DNA from: Dreissena polymorpha
Taxonomy: Eukaryota > Mollusca > Bivalvia > Myida > Dreissenidae
Assembly: GCF_020536995.1 (NCBI RefSeq)
Contig: NC_068359.1
Coordinates: 121,829,661-121,893,660, forward strand
DNA: 64,000 bases
Direction of reading: 5' to 3'
In this document: positions 8,954-19,380 of the stretch, one piece after another
Position numbering within the stretch: the first letter of the stretch is position 1
Layout of the letters: every line of letters begins with the position of its first letter
The notes under the pieces: model-generated
The model's database searches: none
What the model was told of the DNA's origin: nothing
Seen by the model: the letters and a program-made list of their open reading frames with translations, nothing else
Translations under genes and position numbers: made by a program

Positions 8954-11307
8954 CACACCGTTCAATCGACTAACGCAACGTCTGTGGTTCATTCATCGGC
9001 TGAGCTAGTAGCTACATGTCGTTTAAAAGCGGAGTGTAAGTATTTCCCTGTTCTTCATATTTTACGTTTTAAATTGAGCAGGTTTGAGTGTGTAATTTAA
9101 GAGCCTTAGTAAGAAGGACTTTGTGAACGTTATCCCAACATTCATAGCTACTATCTTTTAACGAAATCCGTTAGAATTTGGTCACAAATCAAACAAAATG
9201 CACCACTCTCTCAGTCAAACTATAATTACACAGGATTTATGACCAAAGATAAATATGAACAACATTTTATGGGAATCTTTAATCATTTGTCTTCGGTTTT
9301 TCTAATACACCATCCCACATGAACACACAACATTTGTATCAACGTTTAAATTCGAACGGGGTTCGAAAACGGCTCAAGTCAACGGCCGTGGCTACTTATT
9401 AGATGGTCATGCCAACAGCTACGGAAATAAAATGTTGCTCATGTCATCTGCGGCAATGGAAAATGGCATGATGAGATGCGGACGTTACTCCTTGACCATA
9501 TTCGATAAAACTATCTGATATTTTGATCACAAAAACAGTTTTTAGATTTGTCGAGCAACATATCGTGTGTCGCATTGAGTATCGCGCAAAATATCGTGTG
9601 TCGCTTCGTGTGTCGCGAAACATACCGTGTGTCGCCTTTTGAACTCGAGAAACTATATTTTGCTCGATATTCAAAGCTACACGCGATATTTGCGCCATAC
9701 ACGAAGCGACACACAATATTTTGCGCGATACTCAAAGCGACACGCAATATTAACCGCGATATGTCGCCTTTTGGGCTACCTACACAAGGGCGATATTTCG
9801 TGGTACATTCTCGCGCGTCCCTTCGTGTATCGGGCAAAATATATTGTGTCGCTATGAGTATCGCGCAAAATAGCGTGTGTCGCTTCGTGTGTCGCGCAAA
9901 ATATCGTGTATCGCTACGTGTGTCGCCCTTGATGAAAGACGGGCAAGATTATAGATGGCACTATCCGGATTCCGTATCTGCGTGTTCATAAAACGTTCAA
10001 CTTGTTAATTTATTTGAATGTGTGAGTTCTATACAGTTTCAACTATTTTCCGTCGTACCACGACAAATCACATATGAATTATCCATGTTCCTTAAATTCC
10101 AAATAGTATAATCCTGAACAAAAGCCGCGACCGATATAGATCAAAAGTTAGCTCGTAATAAGAGTGTTGCCATAATTATCGCTATTTTAACAAATGGATA
10201 GAAGGAAATCATATAGTAAACCGCATGCCAAACACATTTGACAATCTCCTTCGAAGTACAGCGGAATCACGAAATGTCGAAGTTCATAAACGGTTAACCA
10301 TACTGATTATTTCGAGATAAAAGATATTCGAGTAACCCGATTTATAAGATGTAAACTAGTGTCTAGTTTTAACTAGATACAGGTGAAAAACGATGCTGAA
10401 AGCTCTCCAGTAGGAGATTCCAACATTACTTTCAACCTTCGTGTAGCTGTCTTTAAGTTTGTAAATGCATTCATGCGTTTCAATTAGAAAAAAAATTGTA
10501 TCTCAAATTTGAGAAGGGAATGAGCTTTTATGTTCGAAGTTTCCATTATTTCGATATATCGGACTTCAGCATAGCGAGAGTCACGTGTACTCTACATGAT
10601 GTGGAGAAATATTGCGTGTAAATGACTTGTTTCAATAATGTCAAAGTATGAAGTATTTAAAAAGAAATCCAGTCACCCATCCCATTGTACTTCAAAATAC
10701 GAATGAAAATCTTAAAACTGTTTTGTGATCAAAATATCTGATAGTTTTATCGAATATGGTCAAGGAGTAATGTCCACATGTGATCATGCCATTTTCAATT
10801 GCCTTAGCCGATGGCATGAGCATAATTTTATTTTCGTAGCCGTTGGCATGACCGTCTAATTGGTAGCTACGGCCGTTGTCTTGAGCCGTTTTTCGAAACT
10901 CACTCGAATGTAAACGTTGATTCAAATGTTGTGTGTTCATGTAGGATGCTGTTATTTGGAATAACCGAAGACAAATGATTAAAGATTTCAATAAAATGTT
11001 GTTCATATGTATCGTTGGGCTGAATACTGTGTAATTAGAATTTGACTGAGAGTGGTATATTTTGTTCGATTTTTGACCAAATTCTAACGGATTTCTTTCA
11101 AATAAGTAAGTAGCTATGAAGGTACGGATTACGTTCACAAAGTCATTCTTACTTAGGCTCTCAAAGAACACACTCAAACCTGCTCAATTTAATACGTAAA
11201 ATATAAAGAATAGGGAAATACTTACACTCCGCATTTAACCGACATGTATCTACTAGCTCAGCCGATGGATGAACCACAGACGTTGCGTTAGTCGATTGAA
11301 CGGTGTG
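8954..11307. mobile_element. foldback-type element with about 590-bp inverted arms
   Basis: Left arm 8,954 to about 9,546 and right arm about 10,710 to 11,307 are inverted copies of each other, with clear but imperfect identity. The ends read CACACCGTTCAATCGAC and GTCGATTGAACGGTGTG. It is flanked by GTAAA on both sides (8,949-8,953 and 11,308-11,312), a 5-bp target duplication. Copy B has the unoccupied site at 43,415/43,416. No transposase gene was recognised inside, so it is non-autonomous. A 5-bp duplication and an end starting CAC recall Transib/RAG-like elements, but the end does not match their usual consensus, so the superfamily is open. Confidence 0.8.
9545..9935. repeat. array of mixed-orientation ATATCGTGTGTCGC repeats
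   Basis: Inside the foldback element. Units of roughly 20-25 bases, such as CGCAAAATATCGTGTGTCGC, occur several times in plus orientation at both ends of the array and in inverted orientation (GCGACACACAATATTTTGCG) in the middle, around 9,705-9,755. The array could fold into several hairpins. Long open frames across it are by-products of the repeat. Confidence 0.65.
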
Positions 11308-12248
11308 GTAAATGTGGATCAAAAATCAATATTAACAGCATCTCACAGTTTAAGCTGTGTAAAACAAAGCTTATTTCAACTTCGTACACAAATGCTTCTT
11401 TGTTTAACGATTCAGTTGTAAATGGATTCAATCATAAATTCATTCTTTTAAAACCGATTTTCGTCCGTAATATTCATGAAAACAACTCGCAGAGTCCATT
11501 TACTATTGTTTACCAGTGTTAAATCAATATTAAAAAATAGAGGACATGTGTTGAAGTCAGTGTAAAATTATAGAAAATATATTTTTCGAGTGGCGCAGCC
11601 ACGAGTGAAAATTTTATTATTTTCTATGATGACGACTGAAATAACAAACTATCTTACACTGACATGAACAAAGTTTCGATTTCTTTTATGCCCCTTTTCA
11701 AGAAAATAAATAACAGCTGTTTCCCTTTCGATGAAAAGTTACCCTTTCTCCCGTGGCGTGTCTCAATGCATCACAAAATGACGTCATAAATACAGCGAAA
11801 TTATCCAGTTTAAACTCTTTTACAATGTAAATAAATGGTGAAAAAAAAGCATAACACACAAGAAAATTTGTTGGATTCGATGGAATATCGATTTAATAAT
11901 TCACTCGTGATCATACAAATACATAGTAAATCTTAATATGATAATCTAAAAATAGAAAAAGTAGTTCCGAAAATCTGTTATGTTCTCCGGTGAAAATAAC
12001 AATTTGTGTATTTTCACTGCTGTTATCTCACTGCAGAAAACCGGCGCCACCCAATAAAAACGGGTCAATCAGTGCCATTGTATCTATTCTTGACGGATAC
12101 AGGTCTCATCTGCCATGTTTCCAATCAGCCCGTATTCTAGCTGCATACTGTTTTTCTATTCACTGTTCCTGATCAGACTGTATTTTAGCTGCATTCGTGT
12201 GATTTCTTGTTTCTAAAACTGACCCCAGATGTTTTCTCGATTCCGCAG
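11308..12248. other. intron 2 of copy A beyond the insertion
   Basis: The first bases (GTAAATGTGGATCAAAAATC) match the intron start in copy B. It contains the hairpin at 11,556-11,663. It ends with TTTTCTCGATTCCGCAG before exon 3. Confidence 0.55.
11556..11663. repeat. hairpin repeat
   Basis: Imperfect palindrome with ends GTCAGTGTAA and TTACACTGAC. Inner arms ATTATAGAAAATAT and ATTATTTTCTAT surround a self-complementary centre CGAGTGGCGCAGCCACGAG. It has the same general design as 7,781-7,920, 16,025-16,215 and 43,740-43,864. Confidence 0.6.
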
Positions 12249-12336
12249 GTTCCTGATCAGCCTTCAGTGTTGCGGCAGTACGGACCCCAGGAGCGACTGT
12301 GCATTAGCCTTCAACCCGCGCTTCAACGAAAATCAG
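12249..12336 (+). CDS. galectin copy A exon 3
   Basis: 88 bases between CCGCAG and GTTAGG, starting with the last base of a codon. Encodes FLISLQCCGSTDPRSD followed by CALAFNPRFNENQ. FNPRF is the central carbohydrate-site motif. The usual His two residues before the Asn (HFNPR) is Ala here, as in copy B. Ends in phase 0. Confidence 0.85.
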
Positions 12337-12691
12337 GTTAGGGGTTTGCATGTATGCTTTATATTTGTGAAATGCAGTTCAACTTTGCTGATGTTTCCGT
12401 CTTTATATCAAAGAAAATATGGAAAATTGTCTCATGATTTAAACCTTACTTCAGATTAATTGACAGTTATGGTCCACAATAAGCAAATATTGTAATTATC
12501 AATTATTTACATACCAGTAATGACCCTGGCATACTCGCCATTTTGTCACCTCCATAGCGTTTCTTTGTGCTATTAAAGGTAGTAAATATTGCTATTTTTA
12601 TTTGTACCTTATCACGCAATAATCAATTTTATAACGAGATTTGTGTCATATTAACTAATGGAGATAACAAGGCAAAGGGGCTCTCTTTCAG
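12337..12691. other. intron 3 of copy A (355 bases)
   Basis: Short intron with the usual GT start and CTCTCTTTCAG end. The matching intron of copy B is over 13 kb because of repeat and retrotransposon insertions. Nothing recognised inside. Confidence 0.6.
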
Positions 12692-12811
12692 GGGGTCCGA
12701 AACAGTATCCAAGGCGGCTCTTGGGGACCGGAAGAGCGTCACGGAGGTTTGCCCTTCCGGCACGGCGCTTCTGTCGATGTTTCCATTGTGATACAAGCAG
12801 GGCACTACACG
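12692..12811 (+). CDS. galectin copy A exon 4
   Basis: 120 bases, phase 0 at both ends. Encodes GVRNSIQGGSWGPEERHGG followed by LPFRHGASVDVSIVIQAGHYT. It carries the sugar-contact residues Asn (VRN), Trp and the E..R pair (WGPEER) known in the family. By my count it differs from copy B at about 22 of 120 bases. Confidence 0.85.
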
Positions 12812-13149
12812 GTAAGTGATGGATGGTGAGGATGGTCGTCTTTTATTGCTGTTGAGTAAGTATAGTGTCTGTTTTAAAGTTTAATAAATTAAATTGAATT
12901 TTCAATGAACTTATGGAAGTAACCGTTGCAAGAAGTTAAGTGAAATTAGATATGACTTCAAGGTTCAAAGTTTAGGGAAGTATCTGTAACAGTTGCAAGC
13001 AGTTCACCGATAAGGGAACACACTGTTGCAAGGAATTAACCGATGATGGAAGTAACTATTGTAAAGAGACTATCGATTAAGGGAGTAAAATTTGTTAAGG
13101 GTTCATCGATAAGATACTTAAAGCTTGTTAATCCATTTTCCATCCGCAG
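12812..13149. other. intron 4 of copy A
   Basis: Contains loosely repeated phrases around GGAAGTAACnGTTGCAAG-nAGTTAAC, about 40-50 bases apart, also present in copy B intron 4 (58,182-58,501). It is a degenerate tandem repeat older than the duplication. Confidence 0.5.
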
Positions 13150-13284
13150 GTGAAAGTGGATGGTGGCCTCTTCTGCGACTACAATCACCGCATCCCGCTA
13201 CACCGGGTGAGCCACATCTCCGTTGAACAGGGGATCCGTATCCGGGAGATCGTTTTCGAGGCGCCCATGGGATATCAACATCCG
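13150..13284 (+). CDS. galectin copy A exon 5, end of CRD1
   Basis: 135 bases, phase 0 to phase 0. Encodes VKVDGGLFCDYNHRIPLHRV and SHISVEQGIRIREIVFEAP, the closing strands of a galectin CRD (NHRIPLHRV is strongly diagnostic). One codon shorter than copy B near FEAP. Good acceptor (CCGCAG) and donor (GTAAGA). Confidence 0.85.
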
Positions 13285-13858
13285 GTAAGATATTTTGTTA
13301 CTTAGAACACAGAAGTTATTGTTTGATGTTAAAGATATCGCAATAAACCTCGTGAACGACATGGGGCTTGTTCTGCATAGTCGTAAAAGAACATCGAAGA
13401 CGTTTGTTTCTGCAACAAATTAGAGTTGAATGGTCTATTGCCGCGATATTAAATGCTAAGTCCCTATTTGTTCTAAAAAATAACGTTGTTAGAAAAACTT
13501 GTGAGAATATGGGTAAACTATTTAAAAACAGTGTATTTACACAAAAACATGCGGAAAACATGTAGCTGGGCCTGACGTATATAATCGGCCCGTTGCCGAT
13601 TAAGCGGCTAGAGCGGATTATACACTTCCGACTTAGGTCTGTCGTATCGTATCGTTTATAATACATAGCATCTCAGTTTTTCTTTCAATAAAACGTATCC
13701 CAATACCAACTTTCTTAACTTTAATTTTAGGTCAACTGATTGCGCAATTTATGAAGTGTCTCGTGTGGCGTAGTTTTTGTGACGAAATACACAAGTTTAA
13801 GTTAGACTATATTGATTTTCGGGCAGTTGACATGATTGACGCTGTAAGACTCTTGTTG
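13285..13858. other. intron 5 of copy A
   Basis: Non-coding and aligned with the ends of copy B intron 5 (58,640-59,579), which holds an extra 431-bp inverted-repeat element. The 3' end of this intron lacks an AG at the expected place. Confidence 0.5.
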
Positions 13859-13906
13859 GTGACTGAATATCCCGGCGTGGGAGCTGTTGGACCGATCCTT
13901 AATCCG
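13859..13906 (+). pseudogene. galectin copy A exon 6, linker exon with lost acceptor
   Basis: Reads VTEYPGVGAVGPILNP, the Gly/Pro linker between CRDs. The donor GTAAGT is good, but copy B has TTTCAG just before the exon where copy A has lost the three bases TCA, so no AG remains. Because the exon is 48 bases with phase 0 at both ends, leaving it out would keep the frame. Confidence 0.7.
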
Positions 13907-16024
13907 GTAAGTCTAACCGGAATTCAACCTCCGCGAAATAATATTGCTGTTTCAGACCATATCTCTATCATTTCTCTGCCGCCATTATTCATGGGACACA
14001 TTTGATGATAAGCGCTAACTTCCCCCAACGCGTTGTCCGGCAAGCGCAATGGTGGTTACACGCCCTCCGCACCTCAGAAACCCGGGTTCAATGCCCATTG
14101 TCAGAAGCAAGCGATTTTGATTGGCAGTCACCATACTGGACACGTTTCCTCCGGGTTCTCAGCGCCCCCCCCCCCTATCATACCCACCAGGCAACAACGA
14201 AACAGCTTGCTGCCATGAATTTAATTTCGTTTTTCAATTCAAGTAAGCAGGAGCGCTGGAGCATGCCTAGAGTCTAAACAATAAAAACGAACCTCATTAA
14301 CTTCGAAATACACACACTCTTCGAAGTAGTTACCGTCACTGGCAAGTTTACGGTATAGAATGCAATATAAAGAAAATCGGTAAAGATATGGAAGGAGCTT
14401 CTATTGTATTTGGTTTCTATATAATGCAAATCCGTGTGTTGTTTTTATAAATAATTGATGGAAGGGTTTATTTGTGCTTTAGTCACAATGTAAAATAAGA
14501 TAATACCAAGACTTTAAATCATATCAAGTTAGCCTAACAAAAGATAATTGAATAAACCTTCATCATTTAAAAACATGATGAAGTTTTAAGCGTAATTAGT
14601 GGCGCGCACAATTGCCAAGTCCCTACTCGATGGTTAAGTAGACAATTAAATGTCGAAGGTACAATATGAGAAATAAGATGAATAAAGATAAAACATGTTC
14701 AAGCGTAGGTGGAAGAAACGTAGACGTGCATATCTTTCCACGTTTTTTCCAAACAAGTTTATTAACATTTTTTATATAATAATTATATATCTTCCAAAAG
14801 CAAATGTATTACTTTAACTGTGTATTTATGATTACATTTTGATTGAATAGCCGTACTGAAAACAAGTTTTTTTGCAAGAAACACAGATACCAAGCAATAA
14901 TTCCAACACCAGCTAGCAGCAAGTTCTTTTTTCCGTATTTTGATAAGATTCGGCAAGCATGTAAGTTAATTTATCAATTTTAACCTGATATTTTTGTACA
15001 GTAGAATTTGCAATAACTAAGTTTAACTTCGAGTTCAGTTTAGAGTGAGTTATTTAGGTCATAATATACTAAATAGTTTCCCTATATAAAAAGTCGATGT
15101 AAAAGTGACAACTTTGAGTGAAAAAAATGCAACATTTTGCACAAAGAGACTCCATAACCATACCATTTCTTAAAGGCAATTTTAAGCGGAATCGATTTAT
15201 GCACAAAAAGAATAATAATGTTATGTTCAAACCAAGAAAGAAATTGACACAAAATGATCAAAATCGACTGTTATTGCAGCTTTTTCCGGCCGTTTTCTAG
15301 TGGAATGTAACAATTATATGTGCAATGTTTATTAAACTCTCTCTGTTTATCATATTTAAGGGATTTAGTAGAGAACACCTATTCATGTCCTACCACTATC
15401 TCCAAAAGATAAAACCAGAACAATAGTTTAAAGTGTTTAACATGCTTTTGAGTCAACTATGATATTTTTTAGAGAGTATAGCCCTACCTGACACGATTAT
15501 TTATTATACTGTAACCTATAAGAGGGTCGGTACAAGTTGCAGCACAGAAAAAACATAAATAAATGAATATATATTCAAAAAGGTAAATAAATAAGTAAGC
15601 AAATACAGATAGAAACAATTCATAGATAAGACCATATACAAAATATACATATTTAAAGATTCTTAATGTATGAAAAAACAGATAACATGTAGTGCGTGTG
15701 AAGAGGTTTACCTATCATTCTCTGGAGGAAATGAAGAAGCGGTTACTGTCCGCTCTAACCTTATTTGTATTTCGCCTGAAACTGTAAAAATTCCCGCCAT
15801 CAATGAACCATTGAACGGCAAGTGATACAATCTACTCTCCGTCTAATCGATGGCCGCCTAACACATGTGACGATGGAAGCTAATTGACATACTGCAAAAT
15901 TCTTAAAACTCGTGCGACACTAATTTTCGTGGGAGGTTAGTGAGAAGACCGATTAACGAATTAAAGATCCCGACCAATAATTATTCAAACAAGTGTTTTG
16001 CTTTATTTATATAGACCGAATAAA
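13907..16024. other. intron 6 of copy A, first part
   Basis: Aligns in patches with 59,628-62,400 of copy B. At about 14,038-14,110 lies a tRNA-like stretch (CCGGGTTCAATGCCC, close to a pol III B box) with a degenerate counterpart near 59,760-59,800. Near 15,700-15,800 bases match the transposase-relic area of copy B (61,820-61,900). No gene seen. Confidence 0.45.
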
Positions 16025-16215
16025 TGTTGGTACGAAAGATAGAGAATACTATGTTTAAGTAAGTGTGATTGTTTACGACTTGAATTTATCCGACGAGTAG
16101 AAGACAGGTTTACATGGCGACGCTCCGAGCCGTGTAAGCCTTTCTGAGACGAGTCGGATAAATTCAAGTTCACAATAGCACTAACATAGTATTCTATTTA
16201 TCCTATAATATTTTT
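16025..16215. repeat. free-standing hairpin repeat
   Basis: Imperfect palindrome: GATAGAGAATACTATGTTTA outer arm, then CGACTTGAATTTATCCGAC and its complement GTCGGATAAATTCAAGT. The centre carries GACGCTCCGAGCCGTG. Read on the minus strand, the outer edge GGATAAATAGAATA...GTTAGTG matches the edge of the Crypton terminal hairpin (7,770-7,795). Copy B lacks it. Confidence 0.65.
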
Positions 16216-17287
16216 TTTTCCCGATGCAATAAAAAGTATTTAATTGCTAAAAGCAATAACAAACACTGATGAAATTAACTGAATCTAACCTTGCATAGTA
16301 ATATTAAAATTGTGTGTGATCGTTCCCGTTTACGCCACTCGAAATTGTCCCAAAACTTCCTCGCAAAATCAGAGTAACAAGACAAAATATCGCTCGGTTC
16401 AAATTTAAGCAGCATTCCAAATGTAACACACTCAAGTAGAAAACAGACGATTTTGTTCAAACTAAAATTCTAGTTTTACCACTGTAAAAAAGCTGACATT
16501 TTGTATAAACACGTCAAGCGTGATTCATCATTTATCCCCGCCAATATTGTTAATTTTAGTATACACAAAAACTCTTCTTTTACACACTTTTATTAACTGG
16601 CATAAATATGTCAAATATGGTTCTTGTTTTACTTACCGAAATTGTGTAAGTTTGTTTTCTTCAAGTTTTGTTTTCTTCCGTGAAAAGAAAATCCCATGAC
16701 AACTCTGCTCACACTAACCTATTCAAATGTACAATTCTTCAACTCCATCGATCTTTTTCCATTTTAAGCAGGTAATTCTTTGTGGACAGATATTCTTTGA
16801 TCGACTTACAAAAGAACGACTTATTCTTCAAAGAAATTACCCTTTTAAGTCAATATCTTAACTTTTCCTTCGAAACGTGAAAGACCAATTCACTGACACT
16901 TCTTGATCCGTCAATTGTACAACAAAACATCGCGTTATTCAAGTACATTTGACATTTAAAGAAATCGAAACATCAGTCTTACCGGTTTCATTTGAGTAGT
17001 ATATTCATACACGTTTATTCACATTGTTTATAATAATCCATCGTAAACACACGTAATCGTACCAAATGCAGACATTAGCGTCCATGACTTGAATGACGAA
17101 ATCGATTTCGTCAGCTGTGTAGGGGAATACAGTCTAGCTGTGTATTAAAATAAGCACTTGTCTAACATATGAGGAATTGTGTAAGATTCTAAAAGTAGTT
17201 GTAAGAGTGTCTAGTTCATTTCTCCGTTAGTTGCAGGATTTTTTTCTTTTTAGCTTAACGAATTAAAAAGAAACGCTGCATTTGAAT
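16216..17287. other. intron 6 of copy A, middle part
   Basis: AT-rich, no genes recognised. Open frames on the minus strand near 16,275-16,460 have no supporting features. Confidence 0.4.
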
Positions 17288-17935
17288 TGATAAATTACGC
17301 TATTATATCCCACTTTTACAGCGAATTTGGTTGATTAAAGACCCGTTAATTAAATTTCTGCTATATACCACGGCACGTGCCGAATTGGGACTACTTTTTT
17401 AAAACGCTGCTTGTCACCTGTATTTTTCCGTAAAGTCTAGAAACCACTTTCCACGCTCAAAATTTTAATGTTGATAATTAGCTTAAATCCAAGTTTTCAT
17501 TGTTATTTCGTCACGAAATGACCGCATATTATCAAAAAGAAGCAAATATTTTGCAAATATTTTGCACCTCGTAATCGTGATGATACTTTGATATCGAAAG
17601 TGAATTATAAGTGGTGTTAGGCTACGTTGTAAACAAATGTAGTTCCTTGTATATTACAACTTAATGCTATATTGATGTTATACAACTTTTAGATTTGCAA
17701 TTCAATATGAATTAAATTGTAATATATCATGTAGGACTCTTTGTCACAGAACGATATTCTGATTTAAAAAATGGGATAAATCAAATTATACATTAGTGTT
17801 GATTATATATATGGTTTATCATGCTCGGCACGAAAACGAAGAAGCACTCGCCAAGGCTCGAGATTTTTGTTTTCTAAGCCTCGCATGAGGAACCTGATCT
17901 ATAAACAACACTAACCTATTATTCTCTATATTTAT
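17288..17935 (+). mobile_element. non-autonomous derivative of the Crypton-like element
   Basis: Joins the left end of the 4,977-7,927 element (TATCCCACTTTTACAGCG, GGTTGATTAAAG) to its last roughly 620 bases, skipping nearly all of the recombinase gene. The right part begins within the last codons of the recombinase ORF (CTCAAAATTTTAATG, then the stop region) and ends in the same hairpin (17,782-17,922). It is diverged enough not to be a recent copy of that same element. It cannot code for the enzyme and would depend on one supplied elsewhere. Confidence 0.8.
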
Positions 17936-18699
17936 ATACAGTAAATTGATTTGAAAATTAAACAATCAATTGTATTTTTTTTAATTTATTTTATTGTTAT
18001 GATTATTGTTCTTGATAACTATTTAATGAAATAACAAGAAAATATACATTTTCCTTGTTTTATTTTGTCAATAAAATGCTCATTAAATATCTTGATACAT
18101 TTTAACTACTTAAATCGTCTACAAATCTTCACTGCGTTTAACGTTTAACCAGAGTTCAAAGGCAAACAAGGTAGCCCAAATGTACATGTCCTAGACATTG
18201 GATACGACAAGGTATGAGATAAATCTTATCTTTATCCAATGGGTCGTATTGTGTTATATAAAATCATTTAGCTGAAGGATAAAAATGAATATCCTAGTAT
18301 GTAATACACACTCGCATCGTATCGTAAAGACACATGTTACAAACACATTCCGGTATGACTAGTTAAAAAAGGATCAATTGTTCGGTATAACACACACGTG
18401 TGTTCGACATTACAATCAAATGTCAACATATACCAAAATACGCCAGTATTGCCCTCAAACATCATTAAAAAGTCGATTTCTTCAGCATAACATTAAAAGT
18501 CGAGAGATAAGTTCGCAGGCGAATAGTCAAAACATTTGCCAAAGTTGTCGTTAATACCCGCACCCTATAGATGAATATGTCAATATCAGCTATTTATATA
18601 TTTGCCTTCGGTAGTGTTTTCAAACTTTTAGATCATCATCTTACCATTAAAACAAATGCAGCATATATATTAACATTTACCCAATGATTTTCTTTTCAG
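17936..18699. other. intron 6 of copy A, last part
   Basis: Aligns with 62,760-63,164 of copy B (for example GGATCAATTGTTCGG at 18,371 and 62,830). It ends in TTTTCTTTTCAG before exon 7. Confidence 0.55.
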
Positions 18700-18785
18700 C
18701 AGACTCCGTTTGTTTACAACATGGGGTCGATCTACCCGGGCAAAATGATCTTCATCAATGGTATCCCCAATGCCAAACCCAGCAG
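18700..18785 (+). pseudogene. galectin copy A exon 7, start of CRD2, donor lost
   Basis: Encodes QTPFVYNMGSIYPGKM and IFINGIPNAKPS, the first strand block of a second CRD. Where copy B has AGCAG|GTTAGT, copy A has AGCAG|ATAAGT, so the GT donor is gone and the frame reads into TAA immediately. The rest of CRD2 was not found in the following 14 kb. Confidence 0.75.
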
Positions 18786-19380
18786 ATAAGTTAGAAGTGC
18801 CCATTGCACTCAGCATAACAAGGTCAGATATTTAAATTGAATAAATTTCTAAATATGGTGTTGTTTTACAATCATCACAACACTAACAAATTGTTTGTGT
18901 ATTTAGGTATGTCATCACCGTGTTGTTGTTTTTTTTTCCGGAACAATCGTCCAATAATGTGGAGTTTTTCGTTCCTCTGCTTCCAATTTGCATGTAAGAT
19001 AAACTACTCTTATTCTCGACCATCGATCAATAAAATCGGTTTTAAGTTACAGTTTGCTGTTTGACGGTCAAGGCCTTAAGTAAAATGTTCGTTTTGATAC
19101 GTGGTAAATTTGAGTTTTAAAAGAATAGTTTACACAACTACGACTATTTAAACAGCAGACGTTTCTACTAATGTAAATTATATTGCAATTGATCTGCAAT
19201 ACTTTATAACTCTTCGACTTGAAAATGACGTTCATCGGTTTTCTATGTGCTGAAAAGCACGTACATGAACTGGGTCAGATTTTTTTCCCCAAATAATGGC
19301 GTTCCAGTTAACAACTAGTATGTTACATGTCTAATTAACACGTAACGAAACGCAGATTTGTTGTAATCCTTAGATTCAAC
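18786..19380. other. downstream flank of copy A exon 7, homologous to copy B intron 7
   Basis: Aligns closely with 63,251-64,000 apart from a SINE in copy B. The homology is still running when the window ends, so the true end of the duplicated unit cannot be seen here. Confidence 0.6.

Larger units (their letters stand above)
3229..18790 (+). pseudogene. galectin, tandem-repeat type, copy A (probably inactive)
   Basis: Galectins are cytosolic or unconventionally secreted beta-galactoside-binding lectins; in bivalves they act as pattern-recognition proteins of haemocytes. Seven exons can be matched to copy B: 3229-3252, 8868-8948, 12249-12336, 12692-12811, 13150-13284, 13859-13906 and 18700-18785. 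Exons 3 to 5 are clean and carry FNPRF, VRN, WGPEER and NHRIPLHRV. Three defects are seen: exon 2 lacks 8 bases present in copy B, which breaks the frame; the acceptor of the linker exon lacks AG; and the donor after exon 7 reads ATAAGT, leading straight into a stop. No later CRD2 exons were found downstream. No signal peptide, as usual for the family. Exon bases remain well conserved, so inactivation may be recent, or an assembly or sequencing error could explain single defects. Confidence 0.8.

Noticed and set aside
9511-9991. Open frames of 90-147 codons in the foldback core
   Set aside because: They run through the short repeat array and give a repeating CR-rich peptide; open frames appear on both strands for the same reason.
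14038-14110. Possible tRNA gene
   Set aside because: It has a B-box-like CCGGGTTCAATGCCC, but no cloverleaf or anticodon arm could be built; more likely a SINE or tRNA-derived remnant.
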